From positions 1-51,819 of the forward strand of contig NZ_BAER01000039.1 in NCBI RefSeq assembly GCF_000315055.1: DNA of 51,819 nucleotides. Direction: 5' to 3'. The DNA is from Paraglaciecola polaris LMG 21857 (lineage in GTDB: Bacteria > Pseudomonadota > Gammaproteobacteria > Enterobacterales > Alteromonadaceae). The position numbers were made by a program, and so were the translations under genes. The notes beneath the pieces are model-generated. The model saw only the letters and a program-made list of their open reading frames with translations. It did not search any database and had not been told where the DNA came from. This document shows, piece after piece, positions 9,791 to 20,036 of this stretch (position 1 is the stretch's first letter; the number at the start of each line of letters is the position of its first letter).

Positions 9791-10615
9791 TTACTTATTA
9801 CGACGACGTACGATAAGTTTATCGGTACGCTTGTTACTACGGGTTTTCTTACCCTTAGTTGGAACACCCCAAGGTGAAACTGGGTGACGGCCGCCTGATG
9901 TGCGTCCTTCACCACCACCATGTGGGTGATCTACCGGGTTCATGGCAACACCACGAACTGTTGGGCGGATACCGCGCCAACGGTTTGCACCGGCTTTACC
10001 AAGTGAACGTAGCATGTGTTCTGCATTGCCGATTTCGCCAATAGTGGCACGGCAGTCTGCTAATACTCGACGAACTTCACCAGAACGTAGACGAAGGGTT
10101 ACATAACCTTCGGCGCGCGCTAGGATTTGAGCGTACTGACCAGCAGAACGAGCAATTTGTGCACCTTTACCAGGCTTCATCTCAATAGCGTGTACAGTTG
10201 TACCTACTGGAATGTTACGCATTGGCAAAGAGTTACCTGCTTTGATCGCAGCGTCTGAACCAGATTGAATCTGATCACCCGCTTTAGCACCCTTAGGAGC
10301 CAAAATATAGCGACGCTCACCATCTGCGTACAACACCAAACAGATGTTTGCAGAACGGTTCGGATCATATTCTAAACGCTCAATTTTAGCTGGAATGCCG
10401 TCTTTGTTGCGTTTAAAATCTATAATACGATAGTGTTGCTTGTGGCCACCACCAACGTGACGTACGGTAATACGTCCGTTATTATTACGGCCACCAGATT
10501 TGCTGTTCTTTTCAAGCAAAGGTGCATAAGGAGCGCCTTTGTGTAGATCAGGGTTAACAACCTGAACTACGTGACGACGACCAGCAGAAGTCGGCTTAGC
10601 TTTCAATAATGGCAT
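9791..10615 (-). CDS. rplB: 50S ribosomal protein L2
   Basis: Highly conserved large-subunit protein needed for peptidyl transferase centre integrity and subunit association. The 274-aa product starts [17 protein letters not shown] and contains GGGHKQHYR, the [18 protein letters not shown] motif near residues 221-238 with the functionally important His, and a basic C-terminal tail RRRNK. Length is standard. Confidence 0.98.
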   Translation of the reverse strand: MPLLKAKPTSAGRRHVVQVVNPDLHKGAPYAPLLEKNSKSGGRNNNGRITVRHVGGGHKQHYRIIDFKRNKDGIPAKIERLEYDPNRSANICLVLYADGERRYILAPKGAKAGDQIQSGSDAAIKAGNSLPMRNIPVGTTVHAIEMKPGKGAQIARSAGQYAQILARAEGYVTLRLRSGEVRRVLADCRATIGEIGNAEHMLRSLGKAGANRWRGIRPTVRGVAMNPVDHPHGGGEGRTSGGRHPVSPWGVPTKGKKTRSNKRTDKLIVRRRNK

Positions 10616-10629
10616 GTCTAGTCCCCTTC

Positions 10630-10932
10630 TTAGCCTTCGCTGCCAGCAAAGTCGATGTCTTGACCTTCTTTAAGCACAACGTACGCTTTTTTCCAGTCTT
10701 TACGCTTGCCGAAAGATGAACCGTGACGCTTGGTTTTACCCTTAACGTTTACGGTACGAACAGAATTAACTTCAACTTCGAACAATTTTTCAACTGCCGC
10801 TTTGATTTCTTCTTTGTTCGCATCTTTAAGCACTTTGAAAACAACAGTGTTGTTAACTTCAGCTGCAAGCGTTGCTTTTTCAGAAACATGTGGTGCTAAA
10901 ACCACTTTTAAAAGACGTTCTTCGTTAATCAT
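10630..10932 (-). CDS. rplW: 50S ribosomal protein L23
   Basis: Large-subunit protein at the tunnel exit, the docking site for trigger factor and SRP. The 100-aa product starts [21 protein letters not shown] and carries [11 protein letters not shown] and the C-terminal DWKKAYVVL block. Its start overlaps the rplD stop by four bases, which implies translational coupling. Confidence 0.98.
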   Translation of the reverse strand: MINEERLLKVVLAPHVSEKATLAAEVNNTVVFKVLKDANKEEIKAAVEKLFEVEVNSVRTVNVKGKTKRHGSSFGKRKDWKKAYVVLKEGQDIDFAGSEG

Positions 10933-11534
10933 GCTAACGCCTCCTCTAATGCTTTCACTGCATCAGCAGTTATCAACACTTTTTCGAATGCGATCAGGCT
11001 GACTGGGTCAATGCCTTGTACGTCACGTACGTCAACTTTATACAAGTTGCGAGCTGCTAAGAACAAGTTCTCATCAACTTCAGACGTTACGATTAGCACA
11101 TCACTTAGCTCAAGCTCATTTAACTTAGAAATTAATTCTTTCGTTTTAGGCGCTTCAACTGAAAACTTTTCAACCACGATTAAACGTTCTTGACGTACCA
11201 ATTCAGATAGGATGCTTTGTATCGCACCACGGTACATCTTCTTGTTAACCTTTTGGCTGTGATCCTGTGGCTTAGCAGCGAATGTTACACCACCAGAACG
11301 CCAGATAGGACTACGGATAGTACCAGCACGGGCACGACCTGTTCCTTTTTGACGCCAAGGTTTGGCACCACCACCACGAACTTCAGAGCGTGTTTTTTGT
11401 GCTTTAGAACCCTGACGGGCACCAGCACCGAAGGCAACTACTACTTGATGTACTAGTGCTTCGTTAAATTCACGTCCAAAGGTTGCTTCGGATACTTCAA
11501 GAGCGCTTTGCGCATCTTTCAATACTAATTCCAT
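10929..11534 (-). CDS. rplD: 50S ribosomal protein L4, operon regulator
   Basis: Large-subunit protein whose extended loop reaches the exit tunnel. In E. coli it also represses the S10 operon by acting on the leader RNA. I place the start at ATG 11534 ([16 protein letters not shown]), one codon inside the longest frame, which would begin with GTG; this gives 201 aa, exactly the E. coli length. The segment [21 protein letters not shown] and the [10 protein letters not shown]-like [17 protein letters not shown] block are conserved. Conservation of L4 together with the leader hairpin supports retained autogenous control. Confidence 0.98.
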   Translation of the reverse strand: MELVLKDAQSALEVSEATFGREFNEALVHQVVVAFGAGARQGSKAQKTRSEVRGGGAKPWRQKGTGRARAGTIRSPIWRSGGVTFAAKPQDHSQKVNKKMYRGAIQSILSELVRQERLIVVEKFSVEAPKTKELISKLNELELSDVLIVTSEVDENLFLAARNLYKVDVRDVQGIDPVSLIAFEKVLITADAVKALEEALA

Positions 11535-11552
11535 CACTTAACTCCCCAGACG

Positions 11553-12191
11553 TTACGCTTTAACTGCAGCTTTGATGATGACGTCGCCACCTGGCGCTCC
11601 AGGAACATTGCCTCTTACTAGAAGAAGATTGTTCTCTGCGTCAACACGTACTACATCCAAAGACTGAACTGTCACACGTTTATTTCCCATCTGACCGGCC
11701 ATTTTTTTGCCTTTGAAGACTTTACCTGGTGATTGGTTTTGGCCAATTGAACCAGGAGCACGGTGAGACAATGAGTTACCATGTGTGTTACGTTGGTGGC
11801 TAAAGTTCCAGCGCTTAATAGCACCTTGGAAACCTTTACCTTTAGAAGTTCCTGCAACGTCAACCATTTTGGTGTCAGCAAAGATTTCAACAGTGATTTC
11901 ACTGCCCACTTCTATGCCTTCGCCTTCGTTGCCGTCTAAACGGAATTCCCATAAACCACGACCTGCTTCCACGCCAGCTTTAGCAAAATGACCTGCTGCT
12001 GCTTTATTTACGCGGTTCGCTTTTTTGTCGCCAGCGGTTACTTGAAGCGCTGTATACCCGTCGGTTTCGTCAGTACGTAACTGAGTAACACGGTTCGGGG
12101 TGGCTTCTATAACAGTCACTGGTATTGATACGCCGTCTTCAGTGAAGATACGTGTCATACCAACTTTACGACCGATAAGACCAATCGCCAT
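11553..12191 (-). CDS. rplC: 50S ribosomal protein L3
   Basis: Early-assembly large-subunit protein reaching towards the peptidyl transferase centre. The 212-aa product begins [20 protein letters not shown] and contains [20 protein letters not shown], where the family carries the Gln methylated by PrmB, and then KKMAGQMGN. It lies between rpsJ and rplD. Confidence 0.98.
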   Translation of the reverse strand: MAIGLIGRKVGMTRIFTEDGVSIPVTVIEATPNRVTQLRTDETDGYTALQVTAGDKKANRVNKAAAGHFAKAGVEAGRGLWEFRLDGNEGEGIEVGSEITVEIFADTKMVDVAGTSKGKGFQGAIKRWNFSHQRNTHGNSLSHRAPGSIGQNQSPGKVFKGKKMAGQMGNKRVTVQSLDVVRVDAENNLLLVRGNVPGAPGGDVIIKAAVKA

Positions 12192-12209
12192 TGTTAAAAC
12201 CCTCTCTTG

Positions 12210-12684
<475 letters not shown>

Positions 12685-12690
12685 GCGCGA

Positions 12691-12718
12691 ATTATACCTG
12701 TACCGCTTACTTTTGCAA
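12691..12718 (-). promoter_or_regulatory. S10 operon promoter
   Basis: Minus-strand TTGCAA, a 16-base spacer and a perfect TATAAT. Transcription would begin near 12684 and run through the leader into rpsJ. This is the strongest sigma70-like promoter I can see in the window. Confidence 0.85.
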
Positions 12719-12856
12719 CAACCAATTGCGGATTAATTACAATTAGCTGCATATCTCGCGCGCGACACGATACGTCAGCTAACTCAACGTGATGCAAAAC
12801 GGTTTTATCCACCTATTCCCTCGGCTATAGTGTTGCTATAACAAAAAACAACAAAT

Positions 12857-15079
12857 ATGCAGACTTCCATGGAACATCAATCCGCTTTACAAGAACTTAA
12901 GCATCTATTGGCAAATGCGCCTTCTTTATTGAGTGCCTACGATGCGCTTGAACCCTTGTTGCTATCCTTATTCAAAGCCCAGCGCATGAGTATATTCCAG
13001 CGCAGAATGCAGCATCAAGATCTTGTGGCTCGATTTAAAACGGGGAGTGAAGTCCAGGAAATTAAAGTCCCCATAAGCCCTCAGTCTATCGCAGGCTATG
13101 TGGCATTGAGTCAAATCCCACTTATTATTAATGATCCATACAGCAGCACAGAGTTATCAGCTATTCATCCGCGACTAAAGTTTGCCGATAAATTCGATAA
13201 AAGCTCTACATTCAAAACTCAAAATTTGATTTGCATCCCCATCTTAAATGCCGGGGTATTAATGGGCATTATGCAAATCATTAATAAAAAGGACGGCGTA
13301 TTCCAATCCGCCGATTTAGCACTGGCAGACAAAGTAGCCCAAGCGCTAGGTAACAAGTTCCGCTATGAGTTGGGTGGTACCAGCCAACCTTTTGATTATC
13401 TCGTGCACAGAAAAGTCATCGACGAAACAACCTTAGACAAGTTTGTTCAATCAAACCCTGACCATGTCCAACTTGTTCAGCGTATAATGACTGAGAAGCG
13501 TATACCGGAAGATGAAATGGGTATCGCCTTGTCTGTGCATTATCAAGTTCCCTATATGGGTTACAAGCCCGATCGCTTTCATCTTTATCAGAGTGATAGC
13601 AAACTCAACCTATCTTATTTAAAGCGTAACTTTGTCGCCGTCATCACAGATGCGACAGAAAAGCCTATTGTCCTTATGGCACAGCCAAGCAATGCCAATT
13701 TGCTGATGGAAATCGAGAGTGCACTAGGAATAGACAGTTACGGAATATCCGTCGCTTTACCCAATACTATTTTACAGTATTTAGGGGAAGCCAATGGCGG
13801 TGGTTCAGGGCCTGGCGCCATGGACGAGATCTTGGATGAGATTGGAACAAGTGGCCAGGAAGCTGACGAGCAAATAGATGATATGTCAGACGATGCACCT
13901 GCGGTGGTGCGTTTGGTCAGTCGCATCTTACACGACGCTAAGCGACTTGATGCCTCAGATATACATATAGATGCAGAGAAAAATGCGCCCACACGAGTAA
14001 GGATGCGTATCGATGGTGTGTGCCGAGATATCACCCAAATCCCCGCCTCCCATCATAATGCCGTTATCGCGCGCATTAAGATTATGTCTAACCTCAACAT
14101 CGCCGAGAAACGCTTGCCGCAAGACGGTAAATTGGCGTTTAAATTATCTGGCCAAATAATTGAAGTGCGCGTGGCAACGATCCCGACGGTAGCCGGTGAA
14201 GGTGTGGTCATGCGGATCCTTGCCACAGGCGGGGCGCTCCCCATGGAAAAGATGAACCTATCTCCAGCCAACCATCAAAGCATTTTAAAAATGATTGAAA
14301 AGCCCCATGGGATTTTATTGGTTGTAGGGCCAACTGGTTCAGGAAAGACCACAACGCTGCACGCGGTATTAGGCCACATTAACACCCCGGATAAAAAAAT
14401 ATGGACAGCTGAGGATCCAGTAGAAATAACTCAGGCTGGATTACAACAGGTACAAGTGAGTCCTCGTATCGGCTTTACCTTTGCGAGTGCATTACGCGCT
14501 TTTTTGCGTGCGGATCCAGATATCATTTTAATTGGGGAAATGCGCGACAAAGAAACAGCCCATGCAGGTGTTGAGGCTTCTCTGACAGGCCACCTAGTCT
14601 TTTCAACCTTGCACACCAACTCAGCGCCAGAAACAATCACACGTTTACTTGATTTGGGCATAGATCCCGTCAACTTCTCTGATGCATGTATCGGTATTCT
14701 TGCACAGCGTTTAGTGCGCACGCTTTGCCAACGTTGTAAAGAAGCCTCGCCCGCTACAGATACTGACTTAGCGTTTATCAAGCGCCAATATGGCGAAGAC
14801 TACTTACCGGAGCTTACACTCGCAACCCCACTCATGCTGCATAAACCCAAGGGCTGTGACGCCTGCGGCAACACAGGCTATAAAGGTCGAACAGGGGTGC
14901 ATGAATTACTCAATATGACTCATACCCTGCGTTCATTGGTATATAAAAACGCCTCCGTTAGCCAGTTAAAGGCACAGGCTATGAGCGATGGCATGCGCAC
15001 CTTGATTCAAGATGGCATTCTGAAGGTGATTAAAGGCGACACAGATATTGCTCAAATCCAAATGTTAGCTGGCGTTTAG
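12857..15079 (+). CDS. GAF-domain GspE/PilB-type secretion ATPase
   Basis: A 740-aa hexameric secretion/pilus ATPase with an unusual N-terminus. Residues about 25-172 form a GAF-like sensor domain (LICIPILNAGVLMGIMQIINK). A reduced MshEN/T2SSE-N-like segment lies around 195-245 (VHYQVPYMGYKP). The T2SSE core has Walker A GPTGSGKT at 491-498, Asp box AEDPVE, Walker B DPDIILIGEMRD, His box TGHLVFSTLHTN, and a CxxC-CxxC zinc motif around 624-668. No pilin, GspF or other secretion gene is adjacent, so it is an orphan. A signal-responsive motor for type II secretion or type IV/MSHA pili is possible, but which machine it serves cannot be told from here. Confidence 0.85.
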   Translation: MQTSMEHQSALQELKHLLANAPSLLSAYDALEPLLLSLFKAQRMSIFQRRMQHQDLVARFKTGSEVQEIKVPISPQSIAGYVALSQIPLIINDPYSSTELSAIHPRLKFADKFDKSSTFKTQNLICIPILNAGVLMGIMQIINKKDGVFQSADLALADKVAQALGNKFRYELGGTSQPFDYLVHRKVIDETTLDKFVQSNPDHVQLVQRIMTEKRIPEDEMGIALSVHYQVPYMGYKPDRFHLYQSDSKLNLSYLKRNFVAVITDATEKPIVLMAQPSNANLLMEIESALGIDSYGISVALPNTILQYLGEANGGGSGPGAMDEILDEIGTSGQEADEQIDDMSDDAPAVVRLVSRILHDAKRLDASDIHIDAEKNAPTRVRMRIDGVCRDITQIPASHHNAVIARIKIMSNLNIAEKRLPQDGKLAFKLSGQIIEVRVATIPTVAGEGVVMRILATGGALPMEKMNLSPANHQSILKMIEKPHGILLVVGPTGSGKTTTLHAVLGHINTPDKKIWTAEDPVEITQAGLQQVQVSPRIGFTFASALRAFLRADPDIILIGEMRDKETAHAGVEASLTGHLVFSTLHTNSAPETITRLLDLGIDPVNFSDACIGILAQRLVRTLCQRCKEASPATDTDLAFIKRQYGEDYLPELTLATPLMLHKPKGCDACGNTGYKGRTGVHELLNMTHTLRSLVYKNASVSQLKAQAMSDGMRTLIQDGILKVIKGDTDIAQIQMLAGV

Positions 15080-15239
15080 CTTACGCTCGCTAGAGTGTGT
15101 GAATTTAAGTTCACAAAAGTACGCCATACGTTCGGGAAATAGTTGACAGGGAAAATAGTCTTCACAAATTAACTTTTGTATATTCCCGCTGCGTTACACC
15201 AAATGTATTGATATAAAATTAATTTTTCAGGGAAATACT

Positions 15240-18200
15240 ATGTATAAAAACGTCGTTAACTGGGCATTGCTCGGTGCAATGCTGAGTTTCAGTGGTGACC
15301 TGCTTAGTCGCAGCGAAACCCAAACAAATAAACTGACCACCGAACGTGAAAAAGAAAATAAAGAACCCGAGTGGGACGTACTTAATCCGCCTTTTGATTT
15401 ACATGAAATTAGTATAGATACCGACGAGACCACTTGGTCAAGCCTTGATGTTTCCCCTTCGGGTGAGCAATTGGTTTTTGATATGTTGGGGGACATCTAT
15501 ATCACATCGATTAACGGTGGCGATGCACTGCCTTTAACACAAGATTTTGCCTGGAACATTCAGCCAACCTTTAGCCCTGATGGCAAAAAAATCGCTTTTA
15601 TCTCTGATAGAGATGGTATATCTAATGTATGGGTGATGAATAACGACGGCAGTGAATTGGCCCAGGTCACGAAAGAAAAGAACAATTTAATACATTCGCC
15701 TAAATGGAGCCCTGACGGCCAATATATAGCAGCAAACAAGGGGATCATGTCCAGTCGCAGTATTCCCGCTGGTGAAATCTGGTTATATCACCACTCTGGT
15801 GGCGACGGAATGGTAATTAAGAAACGGGTAAATGGAAATTCAGATCAAAAAAATATCGCAGACCCAGCCTTCTCCCCTGACGGAAAATACCTGTATTACA
15901 CCCAAGATGTTTCTGCGGGTAGCGTATTTGATTATAACCGAGATCCCCTCAAAGCCATATTTGCCATTACTCGTTACGACCTAACCACAGGTGAAGAAGA
16001 ACAATACATCAGTGGTACTGGTGGTGCGGTTGTTCCTACCCCCTCGCCCGATGGCAAACACATAGCGTTTATTCGCCGAGTAAAAGAGAAAACAGTCTTG
16101 TTTAGCAAAAATATTGCAACGGGTATCGAAACGCCACTTTATTTCGATCTTGAGCGAGACATGCAAGAAGGTTTCGGCTCAGAAGGGTATTTCCCTTACT
16201 TTGACTGGACGCCGAATTCGAAAAATATTGTTTTTTGGACCGGAGGTAAATTTCACTCTCTTGAGGTGAAAACCCAGTCCCTTAAAAATATCCCAGTGCA
16301 TGTAAAAGCAAAGGTGCAATATGCCGATGCCCTAAGATTTGACGTTGACGTTGACGTTGCCCCTGATACTTTTGACATCAAAATGACGCGCTGGGCGCAA
16401 AAATCTCCCGATGGGAAAAACATTATTTTTCAGGCTCTGGGCAAGCTATATATAAAAGACATCAAAAGTGGCAACACTAAGCGTTTAACTAAACAGAACG
16501 AACATGATGAGTATTACCCTCGTTTCTCTCATGATGGCAAAAAAATCGTCTTTACCACTTGGAACGATAAAACGTTAGGTAGCGTGCGCACTGTATCCGC
16601 CACTGGACGTTCTGAAAAAATACTGACCAATCAGCCAGGGCATTATATTGAGCCCAGCTTCTCCACCGACGACAAGCTCATCACCTATAACAAAAAAACC
16701 GGCGGTTACTTATTACCCCCTGAATATTCTGTTGAGCCTGGTATCTATATCGTCAACGTAAAAGGCGAGAAACATAAACGCGTGGCCAAAAGCGGTAGTG
16801 CCCCGCATTTCGCAGGTGATAATAGCCGCGTATATATCACTCAATCCGTTTCCGGCTCTGATTACCCCGAACAGCAGCTTGTCAGTGTGGATTTAAACGG
16901 TGAAGATGAACGTGAGCATTTATATGGCGGCGACAAAATCGCCGAATATCGTTTATCCCCAGATAAAAAATGGATTGCCTTTGTTTATCAATATAAAGCC
17001 TATGTCGCGCCCTTTACCGAAATAGGTAAACGTCAAGATATCGGTCCTGCCAGTACAACCATACCCATTAAGCAGCTTTCTGATAGAGCAGGCGAGTATC
17101 TGACTTGGCGTAGCGACAGCCAAGCGTTGAGCTGGTATCACGCAGCGACTTACTACGAACGTGAATTGAAAGATGCCTTCGCGTTTGTGCCTGGGGCCTC
17201 TGAAACATTGCCAGAGCCCGTCACTGAAGGTATTCCTTTGTCATTCGAGCAAAAGACCGATAAACCCTCAGGTTTTAAAGCGTTGGTTGGCGGTACCTTA
17301 GTCACCATGCGCGATGCGGATAATCAGCAAGAAGTGATTACAGATGCGGTGGTCATTATCAAAGACAATAAAATCGTTGAACTAGGTCAACGTTCTGAAA
17401 TTAAGATCCCCGAAGGTGCACAAGTCATTGACACCCGTGGTAAAACCATATTGCCCGGCTTAATTGATGCCCATGCCCACGGCGCACAAGGTAGCAACGA
17501 AATCATTCCCGAGCAAAACTGGAACATGTACTCTGCGCTAGCATTTGGCGTGACAACCATTCACGACCCATCGAACGACACCTCGGAAATATTCGCCGCT
17601 GCTGAATTACAAAAAGCAGGCAAGCGTGTTGCTCCCCGTACCTATTCAACAGGCACAATTATTTATGGTGCCGAAGCCTTGGGTTATAAAGCGATCATTA
17701 ATAATTACGATGACGCACTTACCCACCTTACGCGCCTAAAAGACGCAGGGGCTATTTCGGTGAAAAGTTACAATCAACCTCGTCGCGACCAGCGCCAACA
17801 AATTTTGGCAGCGGCTCGAGAGCTAAATCTAATGGTAGTGCCTGAAGGCGGAGGTAAGTATCAACAGAATATTTCCATGTTGGTTGATGGGCACACTGGA
17901 TTAGAACATTCACTGCCTATTGCTAAAGGTTATCAAGATCTCACTGCACTTTGGGCCCAGACGGAATTTGGCTATACCCCAACCTTCGTGGTCTCTTATG
18001 GTGGCTTAATGGGCGAGGAGTACTGGTATGATCGTACTGAAGTATGGAAAAACGAGCGTTTACTGCGCTACACCCCTAGCTTTTTACTGGACGAGCGAGC
18101 CATTCGTCGCCCCACCGCGCCTGACAATCAGTACAACCATGTATACGTTGCACAGTACGCAAAAACGCTACGTGACAAAGGCGTCAGTGTACACATAGGC

Positions 18201-18590
18201 GCTCACGGTCAGCGTGAAGGTCTGGCTGCTCATTGGGAGTTATGGTTAATGACACAAGGCGGTTTTACTCCTTGGGAAGCCTTACGAGGTGGCACCATTG
18301 ATGGCGCGACTCACCTAGGAATGGGTAAGCAGGTAGGCAGCATAGAAGTGGGCAAACTGGCGGATATGATGATAGTCGATGGTGATGTACTAACAGATAT
18401 TCGTCGCAGCGAATACGTCAGCTATACCGTCATCAATGGTCGCATATATGATGCTGCAACTATGAATGAAGTTGGCTCAAAAACAAAACGCCCTGCTTTT
18501 TTCTTCGAAAACAACAATCAGTTATTCATGCCTCAGGCCACAGCGCAAAGTGTGCAGCTCAAAGCCGAGAAACATCACTGGGTACATTAA
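15240..18590 (+). CDS. Exported beta-propeller (PD40) amidohydrolase
   Basis: A 1116-aa protein with an N-terminal hydrophobic segment (residues about 8-20) that probably directs export. Residues about 60-660 hold repeated WD40-like PD40/TolB motifs such as SPDGKKIAFIS and SPDGKYLYYT, a beta-propeller. The C-terminal part is an amidohydrolase barrel starting with VIDTRGKTILPGLIDAHAHG, with metal-site His745 and His747. Later metal-site candidates include HIGAHGQ, and the C-terminal beta-sandwich strand GKLADMMIVDGD closes the domain. This propeller-plus-amidohydrolase architecture is known in marine bacteria. The substrate is not established; cyclic amides or peptide-like compounds are possible. 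Confidence 0.85.
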   Translation: MYKNVVNWALLGAMLSFSGDLLSRSETQTNKLTTEREKENKEPEWDVLNPPFDLHEISIDTDETTWSSLDVSPSGEQLVFDMLGDIYITSINGGDALPLTQDFAWNIQPTFSPDGKKIAFISDRDGISNVWVMNNDGSELAQVTKEKNNLIHSPKWSPDGQYIAANKGIMSSRSIPAGEIWLYHHSGGDGMVIKKRVNGNSDQKNIADPAFSPDGKYLYYTQDVSAGSVFDYNRDPLKAIFAITRYDLTTGEEEQYISGTGGAVVPTPSPDGKHIAFIRRVKEKTVLFSKNIATGIETPLYFDLERDMQEGFGSEGYFPYFDWTPNSKNIVFWTGGKFHSLEVKTQSLKNIPVHVKAKVQYADALRFDVDVDVAPDTFDIKMTRWAQKSPDGKNIIFQALGKLYIKDIKSGNTKRLTKQNEHDEYYPRFSHDGKKIVFTTWNDKTLGSVRTVSATGRSEKILTNQPGHYIEPSFSTDDKLITYNKKTGGYLLPPEYSVEPGIYIVNVKGEKHKRVAKSGSAPHFAGDNSRVYITQSVSGSDYPEQQLVSVDLNGEDEREHLYGGDKIAEYRLSPDKKWIAFVYQYKAYVAPFTEIGKRQDIGPASTTIPIKQLSDRAGEYLTWRSDSQALSWYHAATYYERELKDAFAFVPGASETLPEPVTEGIPLSFEQKTDKPSGFKALVGGTLVTMRDADNQQEVITDAVVIIKDNKIVELGQRSEIKIPEGAQVIDTRGKTILPGLIDAHAHGAQGSNEIIPEQNWNMYSALAFGVTTIHDPSNDTSEIFAAAELQKAGKRVAPRTYSTGTIIYGAEALGYKAIINNYDDALTHLTRLKDAGAISVKSYNQPRRDQRQQILAAARELNLMVVPEGGGKYQQNISMLVDGHTGLEHSLPIAKGYQDLTALWAQTEFGYTPTFVVSYGGLMGEEYWYDRTEVWKNERLLRYTPSFLLDERAIRRPTAPDNQYNHVYVAQYAKTLRDKGVSVHIGAHGQREGLAAHWELWLMTQGGFTPWEALRGGTIDGATHLGMGKQVGSIEVGKLADMMIVDGDVLTDIRRSEYVSYTVINGRIYDAATMNEVGSKTKRPAFFFENNNQLFMPQATAQSVQLKAEKHHWVH

Positions 18591-18612
18591 CGTACCAATA
18601 GCAATACATCAT

Positions 18613-18642
18613 GCAGCGGACTGAATATACAGCCGCTGCTTT
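18613..18642 (+). terminator. Probable terminator after the propeller amidohydrolase
   Basis: Stem GCAGCGG/CCGCTGC with an inner CTG/CAG pair, followed by only three T residues. It lies 22 bases after the stop at 18590. Confidence 0.6.
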
Positions 18643-18737
18643 AATATGGCCCTTTAACAAGACAGTAAAGACTAGTTCTGGACGAAACATATTAGTCTGG
18701 TAAGCTTAAAAAATAACTGATTGCCTGAGCGAAATGT

Positions 18738-19760
18738 GTGTCTAACAACGATTTAGAGAACTCTTTTAAGCAACTGAAAAAAACTATTCCACTTTTGCTC
18801 AAACATAAAATCCCTGCAGTACCCATCAACTATGCGCTTTGGTACACCTATGTCAGCAACGAGTCGGCCTCGCTGAATGAGATCCTCGACCAAGCAATCC
18901 AACACAACCTACCCTTATCAAAATCAAAAACGAAAGCGTTATATCGCAAACACGCTGCCGATGACCAGGAAGTGGACGTATGGGAGCTGCGGCAATCCAT
19001 TGAGAGCATGATAGTTGAGTTGTCCCAATCAGTGAAAGACACACGCAATGAAACCCGCTCATTTAAAAGTACCATGGACACCTGCATGGATGACTTAGCC
19101 AAGGTCGAGCGAGAAGGGCTCAGTATGGAGGAAGTCATGAGTTTGGTGCGTTCTTTAGTCACGCAAACCAAGCAGATCCGCGGCAGTACATTATCGTTCA
19201 GCACCGCTCTGATGGACGCTGAGCGCGAAATTAGTCGTTTGAAAGATCAACTTGAGCAAAGCCAACAAGCTGCGTTGTATGATGCCTTAACTGGCTTATG
19301 TAATAGACGATACTTTGATGAAGAACTCGCGACTCAAGCCATGCGTCCCAATATGTGCTTGATACTGGCGGACTTGGATAATTTCAAAATAATCAACGAT
19401 ACCCATGGTCACGTAATGGGTGATTTAATCTTAAAAGCCAGCGCCAAAAAGCTACAAGCATCCTGCCGCAACGGCGCACAAGCGTTTCGCTTCGGCGGTG
19501 AAGAATTTGCTATCATAGTTCCGAACTGTAAACTTGATATGGCTCGTCAAATCGCCGAAACCATGCGCAGGTCAATTGAAAAAATTGGCGTAAGGGATAA
19601 ACGCACCTCCCAAGTGTTAGGAGGCATTAGCGCATCATTTGGGGTCGCCGAGATACAAAAAGGCATGAATCCATTGGCGCTTATTGAAGCCGCAGATCAG
19701 TTATTATACAAAGCAAAATCCCTCGGCAGAAATAGGGTCATGCCTATGTCAAACCGCTAA
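18738..19760 (+). CDS. GGDEF diguanylate cyclase, soluble, degenerate I-site
   Basis: A 340-aa probable c-di-GMP synthase. The GTG at 18738 is used because the nearby ATG (18734) is out of frame and stops at once. Residues 1-170 are helical with a coiled coil just before the catalytic domain (DAEREISRLKDQLEQSQQ). The GGDEF domain starts at DALTGLCNRRYF, has ADLDNFKIINDTHGH for metal and nucleotide binding, and has the active-site loop GGEEF at 253-257. The inhibitory I-site RxxD is replaced by RNGA, so product inhibition through that site is unlikely. No membrane segment is seen. The N-terminal region may sense a signal or partner. Confidence 0.9.
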   Translation: MSNNDLENSFKQLKKTIPLLLKHKIPAVPINYALWYTYVSNESASLNEILDQAIQHNLPLSKSKTKALYRKHAADDQEVDVWELRQSIESMIVELSQSVKDTRNETRSFKSTMDTCMDDLAKVEREGLSMEEVMSLVRSLVTQTKQIRGSTLSFSTALMDAEREISRLKDQLEQSQQAALYDALTGLCNRRYFDEELATQAMRPNMCLILADLDNFKIINDTHGHVMGDLILKASAKKLQASCRNGAQAFRFGGEEFAIIVPNCKLDMARQIAETMRRSIEKIGVRDKRTSQVLGGISASFGVAEIQKGMNPLALIEAADQLLYKAKSLGRNRVMPMSNR

Positions 19761-19920
19761 AAACATAATTATACCGAGTAAATTTCAGTTAAATAACAGC
19801 GTATTTAAGCCCATTTAAAAGGCCCCTCATCGCCACGCGTCACTTGCCTATTAAATAAACAAAACACCGCTTTATTCACCGTGCTAAACCATGTAAAATC
19901 CGCGAGTTCTTATAAAAGAT

Positions 19921-19945
19921 CACACTAAATCCGTACAAAAGTGTG
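19921..19945. repeat. Inverted repeat upstream of fusA2
   Basis: CACACT and AGTGTG arms separated by 13 bases, about 50 bases upstream of the fusA2 -10 element. It could be an operator or an RNA hairpin of an upstream transcript. No T-run follows, so it is not a typical terminator. Confidence 0.4.
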
Positions 19946-19995
19946 AATATTTTGATTTATCTAAAAGAAAATCGGCATCCTGCGGAAATATCTTG

Positions 19996-20001
19996 TATAA
20001 T
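19996..20001 (+). promoter_or_regulatory. fusA2 promoter -10 element
   Basis: Perfect TATAAT 36 bases upstream of the fusA2 ATG. The -35 region 17 bases upstream is poor (CGGCAT), so the -35 assignment is open. The location and high-expression codon use of fusA2 support it. Confidence 0.6.
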
Positions 20002-20036
20002 CCCGCGCAATTTTTACTCAGACTGAAGTTGAAGCA

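Noticed and set aside
15143-15148. TTGACA as -35 of a promoter for the propeller gene
   Set aside because: The hexamer 17 bases downstream (AAATTA) is a poor -10, so a promoter cannot be supported.
16341-16358. Tandem (GACGTT)3 in the propeller gene
   Set aside because: It encodes DVDVDV within an intact frame; a short coding microsatellite without further evidence of function.
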